DNA of 5,712 nucleotides from an uncultured Erysipelotrichaceae bacterium. Its GTDB lineage: Bacteria; Bacillota_I; Bacilli_A; Erysipelotrichales; Erysipelotrichaceae. Both the position numbers and the translations under genes were made by a program. The DNA lies in contig CAMWMY010000093.1 in assembly GCA_947175465.1 (NCBI GenBank), positions 1-5,712 of the forward strand, written 5' to 3'. Positions 1 through 5,706 of this stretch are shown here, piece by piece (position 1 is the first letter of the stretch; every line of letters starts with the position of its first letter). Below the pieces are notes generated by a model that saw only the letters and a program-made list of their open reading frames with translations, was not told where the DNA came from and ran no database searches.

Positions 1-26
1 AATAAGTTTGGTCACTTACATTTTAA

Positions 27-53
27 CACAGGTATTACCTATGAGCTTTTTTT
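27..53 (+). terminator. Possible plus-strand intrinsic terminator of a convergent gene
   Basis: On the plus strand, AGGT (30-33) pairs with ACCT (37-40) around a 3-nt loop. After one mismatch, CA (27-28) pairs with TG (42-43). Three bases later comes a run of seven T (47-53). The stem is short and imperfect, so the call is tentative, but hairpin plus T-run is the expected layout of a Rho-independent terminator. It reads opposite to the operon and faces the thiN terminator at 82-112. The implied client is a plus-strand gene ending at or left of position 1. In B. subtilis the gene convergent to this cluster is rpmB (ribosomal protein L28), but nothing inside this window identifies the neighbour. 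Confidence 0.4.
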
Positions 54-81
54 GTTGCACTTATTATGATAATTCACCTAC

Positions 82-112
82 AAAAAAAGCAGATAACTCA
101 TTGTTTATCTGC
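82..112 (-). terminator. Intrinsic terminator of the rlmN-thiN operon, overlapping the thiN stop
   Basis: Read on the minus strand, the 8-bp arms GCAGATAA (112-105) and TTATCTGC (96-89) are perfectly complementary, with an 8-nt loop (104-97). They are followed directly by seven T (88-82). The upstream arm is the last thiN codons (Ala-Asp and part of Lys), and the TGA stop (100-98) sits in the loop. The T-run follows only on the minus strand, so the element is directional. It marks the end of the six-gene operon. Confidence 0.88.
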
Positions 113-712
113 ATCACTAGCTTGCATAATGAGAAGACTTCCCTCTTCTATCTCAAGAAAAGCACTTTTCTCAATAATTTCATTGGAGACAGTATAAATA
201 TCCTGCATACAAATAGTTCTTTTTATAAGTGGATACGCTACACCTGAAATCGTAAATTGTGCTTTCTCTAATGCTAAAAATGATAAATATTGATAATCAT
301 TAGTTATTTCATATTTCCCTTTGGAGCGAATATACATTTTATTATGTTCATCCATCAATGTTAATGGAAGATCTCGATATGCCAATAAATATATATTAGC
401 AAGTGTGTGATCGATTCTTCCTCCTAAAGCACCAAATAATATAATTTCTTTATATCCTTGCTCTAAAGCAAAATAAATCGCTGCCTCACTATCTGTTTGA
501 TCTTTATGCTTAGAAAGATAAATCATCGATGTATAAGCAGCAAGTTCTTCTTTTTGCATAGAAGTAATAGAATCAAAATCCCCAATTGCAAATTGCATAG
601 GAATTTTTTGCTTCATACATGTATAAGCACCTGCATCAATTCCTATATAATCATATTGTTTATCATAAGGAATGTGACTTGCTAAACCAGCAACAAGCAT
701 TACTTTTGACAT
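98..712 (-). CDS. thiN: Thiamine pyrophosphokinase (ThiN family)
   Basis: This enzyme transfers a pyrophosphate group from ATP to thiamine, giving thiamine diphosphate, the cofactor of transketolase and pyruvate dehydrogenase; it is cytosolic. The protein has 204 residues, near the usual family length of about 210. Visible family motifs are D26-A-G28, GDFDS at 44-48, the acidic DQTDSE at 71-76, GGRIDH at 97-102 followed by N106, and the C-terminal SNE at 176-178 ahead of EEGSLLIM, which belongs to the thiamine-binding C-terminal domain. The ATG at 712 overlaps the 3' end of rpe by 13 nt and gives the normal first strand (MSKVMLVAG). A second ATG at 700 forms a TAATG overlap with the rpe stop and would shorten the protein by four residues. 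Neither start has a clear Shine-Dalgarno, so translation probably depends on coupling to rpe. The gene ends inside its own terminator hairpin. Family assignment is secure; the exact start is less so. Confidence 0.95.
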   Translation of the reverse strand: MSKVMLVAGLASHIPYDKQYDYIGIDAGAYTCMKQKIPMQFAIGDFDSITSMQKEELAAYTSMIYLSKHKDQTDSEAAIYFALEQGYKEIILFGALGGRIDHTLANIYLLAYRDLPLTLMDEHNKMYIRSKGKYEITNDYQYLSFLALEKAQFTISGVAYPLIKRTICMQDIYTVSNEIIEKSAFLEIEEGSLLIMQASDADKQ

Positions 713-1365
713 AATAATAGGCGATCAATGTTTTTTTCAATATCTCCTTTAAAAATATAACTTCCTGCTACAAGAACATCACATCCAGCTTGAACAGCAA
801 GAGGAGCTGTTTGATCATTGATTCCTCCATCTATTTCTATTTTTAAATCATATCCATATCGATCAATTTCTTTTCGCAAAAGTTGTACTTTCTCAAGTGT
901 ATGAGCCATAAAAGATTGCCCTCCAAAGCCAGGCTCGACAGACATAATTAAGATCATATCAATCTCTTTTAAATGAGGTAACAATTCTTCAATGTTCGTA
1001 TTTGGCTTTACACTTACTCCTGCTTGCACACCTTGCTTACGAATCCATTTACATAAAGCGATACATTCTTCGATTCCATTTATAGCTTCTAAGTGAAAAG
1101 TAAGCATATCAGCTCCAGCTTCAATAAATAACTTAGCAACAAAAGATGGGTCTTCAACCATGATATGTACATCCATAAACATCTTCGTTGCTTTTTTAAA
1201 TCCCTTTAAGATATCAGGACCAAAAGTAAGGTTTTTAACAAAATGTCCATCCATGACATCAAAATGCAACCATTCTGCTTTTGATTCCTTCAAGATTTGC
1301 AACTGCTCACTTACATTTGCATAATCAAGGGATAAAATGGAAGGTGCTACAATAATTTCTTTCAT
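700..1365 (-). CDS. rpe: Ribulose-phosphate 3-epimerase
   Basis: This cytosolic enzyme interconverts D-ribulose 5-phosphate and D-xylulose 5-phosphate in the non-oxidative pentose phosphate pathway. The 221-residue protein is full length for the family and shows the TIM-barrel motifs in order: APSILSLD (7-14), HFDVMDGHFV (34-43), DVHIMVEDP (65-73), FHLEA (90-94), SVKPNT (118-123), MSVEPGFGGQSF (141-152), EIDGGI (177-182) and VLVAGSYIF (197-205). By alignment with characterised epimerases, H34, D36, H67 and D179 are the metal ligands, and D36 and D179 the acid/base pair; all are present. The ATG is preceded by a perfect AGGAGG at 5-nt spacing, the best canonical ribosome binding site in the window. 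The gene begins 9 nt after rsgA and overlaps thiN at its end. It shares a pathway link with thiN, because transketolase, which uses xylulose 5-phosphate, needs thiamine diphosphate. Confidence 0.97.
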   Translation of the reverse strand: MKEIIVAPSILSLDYANVSEQLQILKESKAEWLHFDVMDGHFVKNLTFGPDILKGFKKATKMFMDVHIMVEDPSFVAKLFIEAGADMLTFHLEAINGIEECIALCKWIRKQGVQAGVSVKPNTNIEELLPHLKEIDMILIMSVEPGFGGQSFMAHTLEKVQLLRKEIDRYGYDLKIEIDGGINDQTAPLAVQAGCDVLVAGSYIFKGDIEKNIDRLLLCQK

Positions 1366-1370
1366 ATTTT

Positions 1371-1376
1371 CCTCCT
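1371..1376 (-). promoter_or_regulatory. Ribosome binding site of rpe, overlapping the rsgA stop codon
   Basis: AGGAGG on the minus strand lies 5 nt before the rpe ATG. Its first two bases are also the last two of the rsgA TAG stop (1377-1375), so a ribosome terminating on rsgA covers this site. It is a strong signal, which suggests that rpe can be initiated independently of rsgA. Confidence 0.9.
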
Positions 1377-2235
1377 AATATTTCACTTTTCCTTGTTTAA
1401 TTAACTGCAAAACTTCTTGATAATGTTGATATCGTGTTGATGAGATACGACCTTCTTCTACACCTTGTCGTATCACACAACCTGGTTCATGAATATGTAA
1501 ACAGTCTCGAAATTTACAAGATCCATGATTTTGAAAGTCTAAAATAGAATCCGCTAATCTTTGGGCATCTAAATGAGAAAAATCCAAAGATGAAAAACCT
1601 GGGGTATCGGCAATCCATCCACCACCAATTTCATAGAGCTCACAATGCCTTGTTGTATGCTTTCCTCTTCCTAATGCCTTTGAAGTAGCCTGTGTTTGCA
1701 ATTGTAATGATCCATCAAAGCTATTGAGAAGTGTACTTTTCCCTGCACCACTTTGCCCTGTTAAAACGCTAATTTTATCTTTCCAAATAGATGCTATGGA
1801 CTCTATATCATGAATATTCGTCTCATATACTTCATATCCACTATTACGATAATCTTCAATATCTTGATAAAGAGGATGATCTTTTGAAATAAGATCTGTC
1901 TTCGTAATACATAAAATCGGTTTAATATTGGCATATGCGATGAGAAAAAGCAATCGATCAATCAATGTTGTGGAAAAAGCTGGCTCTACACAAGACATCA
2001 CAATAACTGCTTGATCTACATTGGCAATTGCTGGACGGCGTAATTCATTTTTTCTTTCACATATTTCTTGAATCCCAATTTGATCTTCAAATCGTTCAAA
2101 CAAGACAATATCTCCTACAACTGGTACTTTTTGCTTTCTTACTTTTCCCATTGCAACACAAATAAGGCGTTGCCCATTTGCATCTAATACTTCATATCGA
2201 TTCGATATGATTTTTATAATTCTTCCTTGTTCCAT
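1375..2235 (-). CDS. rsgA: Ribosome small subunit-dependent GTPase (RsgA/CpgA/YloQ)
   Basis: RsgA is a circularly permuted GTPase that binds the 30S subunit and assists its late maturation. At 286 residues it is slightly shorter than the B. subtilis protein (about 298). Domains in order: an N-terminal OB fold (about 1-65), the permuted GTPase with G4 TKTD at 111-114 before the P-loop GQSGAGKST at 160-168, the G2-region GRGKHTTRH at 189-197, G3 DTPG at 210-213, and a C-terminal zinc-binding knuckle with C240, C245, H247 and C253. The order G4-G1-G3 is diagnostic. The ATG shares one base with the prkC stop (TAATG), and no Shine-Dalgarno is visible, so reinitiation after prkC is the likely mode of translation. 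In B. subtilis the homologue CpgA is a phosphorylation substrate of PrkC, so the position directly after the kinase gene is functionally sensible. Confidence 0.97.
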   Translation of the reverse strand: MEQGRIIKIISNRYEVLDANGQRLICVAMGKVRKQKVPVVGDIVLFERFEDQIGIQEICERKNELRRPAIANVDQAVIVMSCVEPAFSTTLIDRLLFLIAYANIKPILCITKTDLISKDHPLYQDIEDYRNSGYEVYETNIHDIESIASIWKDKISVLTGQSGAGKSTLLNSFDGSLQLQTQATSKALGRGKHTTRHCELYEIGGGWIADTPGFSSLDFSHLDAQRLADSILDFQNHGSCKFRDCLHIHEPGCVIRQGVEEGRISSTRYQHYQEVLQLIKQGKVKY

Positions 2236-2245
2236 TAATAATAAT
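2233..2245 (-). other. prkC/rsgA stop-start overlap (TAATG) without a Shine-Dalgarno
   Basis: The prkC TAA (2237-2235) and rsgA ATG (2235-2233) share one A. The preceding mRNA is a repeat of ATT triplets encoding the terminal tyrosines of PrkC, with no GGAGG-like sequence within 20 nt. This is the typical layout for termination-reinitiation coupling. That mechanism is inferred; the overlap itself is directly visible. Confidence 0.75.
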
Positions 2246-3920
2246 ACAATGTGATATAAGCATCTCCCTCTTGTGTATACGTAACACCTACCATAGGATT
2301 ACACTCTACCACAACTCCTTTTTCTATTTGTTCTATCTGTTCACTTGTTAAACCGTTCAAAGACTTTTGATAAATAACAACAGCAGCACCTTTATCTTGT
2401 AACTCTTTTTGTGCTTCTTTAATAGGACGACCAATAATATTAGGAATTACAAATTCTGGTCTTGCTGATACAACAAACTTAATTTCTTTTTCTTCTTGTG
2501 GATCAATAAAATCACCTTCTACAAGCAATGATTGTTCCATAATAATTCCACCTGGGCGATCCCCCATAGTCTTTTTCTCAACAGTTATTTTTATTTTAAC
2601 ACCTTTTTCTTTAAACAGTGTTTCTACTTCTTCTAATGTTTTTCCAACATAATTTTCAATTGTAAAATAAAGTCCTTTTGAAATCGTAACCTCAATTTTG
2701 TCATTCTTTTTCACTTGACTTGCTTCCTTAGGTTCTACTGATATTACATGTCCTTCTTCAATCGTTTTTGATAATTCTCTTTTAAATATAATATTTTCTG
2801 CAAGAAAGCCTGCTTCTTCTAATGTGCTCTTTGCAAGTTCCTCTTCATAATTAATAATATTGGGAATAATCAAAGAAGGGTTATGAGCAAAACCTGGAAA
2901 AACACCTGTATAATAAATCACCGTTGTTCCTATACCAATAATAAATAAAGACAAAACAAGAAGGATGGCAACTTTCTTCTTTTTATTAGCTGAACCTTTT
3001 TCCTCTTTTATATTCGAAGATAAAGTTTTTTCTTCCTCTTCTTTCATGGTATCTTGTTCTTCTTCCTCAAATACTAATTTTTCTACATTAGCATAAGCAG
3101 GCAATAAACACTGATTCAAATCTTCAAGCATTTTATCTAAATTCTGATATCGCAAAGCTTTATTTTTTACAGTAGCTTTTCGAATAATATTTTCAATACT
3201 TTGTGGTAGTGTTGGGTTAAACTCACATATACTAGGTATTTCCTCACGTAAATGCATCATAGCGATCTGTACAGGATTATCTCCTTTAAAAGGAACACTT
3301 CCTGATAATAACTCATAAAAGACAATTCCTAATGCATAAATATCTACTTGATTGGTTGCACTTTCGCCTCGTGTTGTTTCTGGAGCTAAATAATGTGCAC
3401 TTCCTAATACTGCATCACTTTGCGTAAGTTGGACTGCATCATGAGCAAAAGCAATACCAAAATCCGTAATTTTTACTGTTCCATCATCTTTAATCATAAT
3501 ATTTTGAGGCTTAATATCACGGTGCACAATATGATTATCATGTGCATGCTTCACAGCTGATACAAGTTGTTTCATAATATCTAGCGCCTCTTCTTTATGA
3601 AGAGCTCCTCGTTGGGATAACAGCTGTTTTAATGTTCTTCCTCGCACATATTCCATAACGATATAGTGGCGATGATTATACTCTCCTACATCATATACAT
3701 CGACAACATTAGGATGCGTAAGTTTACTTGCAGCATTTGCTTCTCGCTGAAAGCGTAGTAAAGTGATAGGGTCATTGCTAAGCTCTCCACGCAATATCTT
3801 AATCGCAACCTCACGCTTTAAAATCGTATCTACAGCAAGAAAAACATCAGCCATCCCACCTTCTCCTAGATTGCTTATGATCATATAACGCTCAGCTATC
3901 ATTTTTTCCACTTTACTCAC
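2235..3920 (-). CDS. prkC: PASTA-domain Ser/Thr protein kinase (PrkC/Stk family)
   Basis: This is a membrane eukaryote-type kinase that senses peptidoglycan fragments or lipid II through its outer PASTA repeats and phosphorylates cell-wall, division and translation proteins. The kinase domain is about 11-275: P-loop GEGGMADV 19-26, VAIK with K41, helix-C E60, HRDIKPQN with catalytic D135 (133-140), DFG 153-155, activation loop to APE (179-181). An acid-rich juxtamembrane linker (284-309) leads to a KKKK stop-transfer and one transmembrane helix (about 317-337), giving a cytoplasmic kinase and an outer C-terminus. Three PASTA repeats follow, near 350-416, 418-487 and 489-560; the second and third are divergent. 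At 561 residues it is shorter than B. subtilis PrkC (648) and has no extra C-terminal domain. The start is GTG with AAGGA 5 nt upstream inside prpC; an ATG at 3902 (removing six residues) is a weaker alternative. It overlaps prpC by 8 nt and rsgA by 1 nt. Confidence 0.97.
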   Translation of the reverse strand: MSKVEKMIAERYMIISNLGEGGMADVFLAVDTILKREVAIKILRGELSNDPITLLRFQREANAASKLTHPNVVDVYDVGEYNHRHYIVMEYVRGRTLKQLLSQRGALHKEEALDIMKQLVSAVKHAHDNHIVHRDIKPQNIMIKDDGTVKITDFGIAFAHDAVQLTQSDAVLGSAHYLAPETTRGESATNQVDIYALGIVFYELLSGSVPFKGDNPVQIAMMHLREEIPSICEFNPTLPQSIENIIRKATVKNKALRYQNLDKMLEDLNQCLLPAYANVEKLVFEEEEQDTMKEEEEKTLSSNIKEEKGSANKKKKVAILLVLSLFIIGIGTTVIYYTGVFPGFAHNPSLIIPNIINYEEELAKSTLEEAGFLAENIIFKRELSKTIEEGHVISVEPKEASQVKKNDKIEVTISKGLYFTIENYVGKTLEEVETLFKEKGVKIKITVEKKTMGDRPGGIIMEQSLLVEGDFIDPQEEKEIKFVVSARPEFVIPNIIGRPIKEAQKELQDKGAAVVIYQKSLNGLTSEQIEQIEKGVVVECNPMVGVTYTQEGDAYITLYYY

Positions 3921-4647
3921 CCTCTTCCTTTTCTAATAAAATGACACTTACATTATCATAGCCCCCCACTGCTTTCGATTGATAAACGCAAGCTTCTACT
4001 TTTTCTTTCACATTTTTTGAAGAAATCATAATACGATAAATATCTGCTTCCCTTACATACCCATGAAGACCATCACTACAAATTAGTAAACTTCGATAGT
4101 CCCCTTTAATTTTATTAATATCGACCTTTACACTATCCCATATTCCTAAAGCATTGGTAAGCATATTGCGATTTGGGTGATGCAAAGCTTCTTCCTCACT
4201 AATTTCTCCATTTTTCAATAAGTCTTGTACAAGAGAATGATCTTCTGTTAGACAAACTAAATCATGGTATAAACCATAAATTCTAGAATCTCCAACATTA
4301 AAAATATATGTAATTTCTTGATGAATAAAAACACCTACACAAGTAGTTCCCATTCCTTTATATTCCATACATTGCATCGATTGTGTGAAAATATCATCAT
4401 TCGCTTGTTGGATAACTTTATATAACCATCTTTTAACTGCAACATCATCTTTAAAACATTCAGCTTGTAAAAAAGCATTTTTAATCGATTCTATCGCTAG
4501 GCTACTAGCTACCCCTCCAGCTTTTCCTCCACCTATACCATCACATACCATAGCTAATAAAGCATGGTGCTGGTTTTCAATAATACAAAAATTATCCTGA
4601 TTTTCTTTCCTTTTCAGCCCTACATCACTTGCACCAAAATAAATCAT
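3913..4647 (-). CDS. prpC: PP2C-family Ser/Thr protein phosphatase (PrpC/Stp)
   Basis: This metal-dependent cytosolic phosphatase removes phosphate from PrkC and its substrates. The 244 residues match the compact bacterial PP2C length (about 250). Motifs in order: D8-VG and NQDN (D18) near the N-terminus, CDGIGGGKAG 35-44 with metal ligand D36, GMGTT 98-102, NVGDSR 117-122, EDHS 135-138, NMLTNALG 161-168, CSDGL 190-194 with D192, and GGYDNVSV 228-235 with D231. All the key acidic residues of the two-metal centre are present, so the enzyme should be active. The start overlaps the rlmN stop as ATGA, and AAGGTGA lies 4 nt upstream of the ATG within the rlmN coding sequence. Its 3' end carries the ribosome binding site of prkC, so phosphatase and kinase are probably made in a linked ratio. 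Confidence 0.97.
   Translation of the reverse strand: MIYFGASDVGLKRKENQDNFCIIENQHHALLAMVCDGIGGGKAGGVASSLAIESIKNAFLQAECFKDDVAVKRWLYKVIQQANDDIFTQSMQCMEYKGMGTTCVGVFIHQEITYIFNVGDSRIYGLYHDLVCLTEDHSLVQDLLKNGEISEEEALHHPNRNMLTNALGIWDSVKVDINKIKGDYRSLLICSDGLHGYVREADIYRIMISSKNVKEKVEACVYQSKAVGGYDNVSVILLEKEEGE
3921..3930 (-). promoter_or_regulatory. Ribosome binding site of prkC inside prpC; supports the GTG start
   Basis: The minus strand reads AAGGAAGAGG immediately before the GTG at 3920, with AAGGA at 5-nt spacing. This purine stretch encodes the Lys/Glu-rich C-terminus of PrpC. The other in-frame start, ATG at 3902, has only a weak GTGGAA upstream, which favours the GTG. Confidence 0.65.
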
Positions 4648-5693
4648 TTCATCACCTTGTTTTCATTTAAATGTTTAATACGTAATTGTCCACAAGCAGC
4701 ATCAATATCGCCTCCATGCTCCTTACGGATTGTACAGCGTACTCCTTTTTTCATCAATGCATCATAAAATACCATTGCTTCTTCATAAGAAACGCTTTGA
4801 AACCCATGCTCATCTACCGCATTATAAGGAATTAAATTAACATATGCATGAATCCCTCGTACTAAAGTAGCTAGTTGTTGCACATGCTCCATTTGATCAT
4901 TAACCCCTTTTAATAAAATATATTCAAATGTTAATCGACGATTGTTTTCACTTTCATAAAAGCGTAGAGCTTCCATCAATTGTTCTAATGAATATGCATG
5001 ATTAATCGGCATTAATTTCGATCGTAACTCATCATTAGGTGCATGTAAAGAAATCGCCAAATTATATTGTGTATGCTCTTTGGCAAAATCATAAATGCGT
5101 GGAACCACACCACACGTAGAAACGGTAATGTGACGCGCTCCAATACCTAATCCGCGATCATGATTCACTGTTTTTAAAAAGTTCATAACTTGATCATAAT
5201 TATCAAAAGGCTCTCCTGTTCCCATAACAACAATATGACTTAAACGCTTTTCTTGCTCATCTAAATCTTTTTGCACGTAAACAACTTGTGCTACTATTTC
5301 TCCACTTGTAAGATTTCTTCTTTTCTTCGTAAGCCCACTTGCACAAAAAGCACAACCCATATTACATCCTACTTGGGTTGTCACACATATACTATTCCCA
5401 TAATCAAATTGCATAAAAACACTTTCAATAAGCGAGCCATCTTCTAAAGAAAATAAATATTTTCTTGTTCCATCTTTAGATACCTGCTTCTCTTTTAACT
5501 GTAAAGGAGAAACAAAGTATTCCTTCTTTAACAACTCTCTTGTTTCAAGAGATAAATCACTCATATCATCAATAGTAAACACTCTTTTACGATATAACCA
5601 CTGAAAAATTTGGTGTCCACGAAATTTTTTCCACCCTTTTTCCACAGCCATTTCTTGCATTTGCTCATAATTATATTCATACAAACTTTTCAT
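4644..5693 (-). CDS. rlmN: 23S rRNA (adenine2503-C2)/tRNA (adenine37-C2) methyltransferase RlmN
   Basis: RlmN is a radical-SAM enzyme that methylates C2 of A2503 in 23S rRNA and, in characterised members, of A37 in certain tRNAs. Numbering from the ATG at 5693 (349 residues, normal length): an N-terminal accessory domain (about 1-90, with FRGHQIFQWLY at 24-34), E90 in IESV, C103 in the CVTTQVGC stretch, the CxxxCxxC iron-sulfur motif C110/C114/C117, the GTGEP motif 158-162, SLHAPND 215-221, and C334 in DIDAACGQLR, the cysteine that carries the transferred methyl group. All catalytic cysteines are present. A GTG nine bases further upstream (5702) would add three residues, but it lies within AGGTGA, which is an ideal ribosome binding site 5 nt before the ATG, so the ATG is chosen. 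Cfr (C8 methylation, antibiotic resistance) is the paralogue to exclude; the position in this conserved cluster and the typical RlmN motifs favour RlmN. The 3' end overlaps prpC by 4 nt. Confidence 0.96.
   Translation of the reverse strand: MKSLYEYNYEQMQEMAVEKGWKKFRGHQIFQWLYRKRVFTIDDMSDLSLETRELLKKEYFVSPLQLKEKQVSKDGTRKYLFSLEDGSLIESVFMQFDYGNSICVTTQVGCNMGCAFCASGLTKKRRNLTSGEIVAQVVYVQKDLDEQEKRLSHIVVMGTGEPFDNYDQVMNFLKTVNHDRGLGIGARHITVSTCGVVPRIYDFAKEHTQYNLAISLHAPNDELRSKLMPINHAYSLEQLMEALRFYESENNRRLTFEYILLKGVNDQMEHVQQLATLVRGIHAYVNLIPYNAVDEHGFQSVSYEEAMVFYDALMKKGVRCTIRKEHGGDIDAACGQLRIKHLNENKVMK
4652..4658 (-). promoter_or_regulatory. Ribosome binding site of prpC inside rlmN
   Basis: AAGGTGA on the minus strand ends 4 nt before the prpC ATG (4647). 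It matches the AGGTGA part of the anti-Shine-Dalgarno complement and fixes the prpC start at the ATGA overlap with rlmN. Confidence 0.75.
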
Positions 5694-5698
5694 TCTTA

Positions 5699-5706
5699 TC
5701 ACCTTT
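5699..5706 (-). promoter_or_regulatory. Ribosome binding site deciding the rlmN start
   Basis: AAAGGTGA on the minus strand lies 5 nt before the ATG at 5693. The alternative GTG start codon (5702-5700) is part of this element and has no purine-rich site of its own within the ten bases still visible upstream. No promoter can be judged, because the window ends at 5712. Confidence 0.75.

Noticed and set aside
1..97. Possible spoVM-like tiny gene downstream of thiN, as in B. subtilis
   Set aside because: On the minus strand the only ATG in the left-end segment is followed at once by TAA, and no amphipathic 26-residue peptide can be read. A copy beyond the window edge cannot be excluded.
8..247. 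Plus-strand open frame of 79 codons starting with TTG
   Set aside because: It crosses both terminators and runs antisense through the end of thiN. It has no ribosome binding site, and its product is a low-complexity Ser/Phe/Tyr-rich sequence without a recognisable family.
497..685. Plus-strand open frame of 62 codons inside thiN
   Set aside because: It lies antisense to the conserved ThiN catalytic motifs, which explain the sequence; its product resembles no known family.
3033..3072. Purine-rich SD-like run in the prkC mRNA followed by an in-frame ATG region, as a possible internal start
   Set aside because: The run is explained by the Glu/Lys codons of the juxtamembrane linker. The order is wrong, since the purines mostly follow the ATG, and a product lacking the kinase domain is not supported.
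4385..4767. Two overlapping plus-strand open frames across prpC and the end of rlmN
   Set aside because: Both are antisense to well-conserved PP2C and RlmN motifs and have no plausible initiation signal.
4644..5693. Cfr-type resistance methyltransferase instead of RlmN
   Set aside because: The gene sits in the conserved rlmN-prpC-prkC context, has the RlmN-typical GTGEP and DIDAACGQLR motifs and normal length, and shows no sign of transfer.
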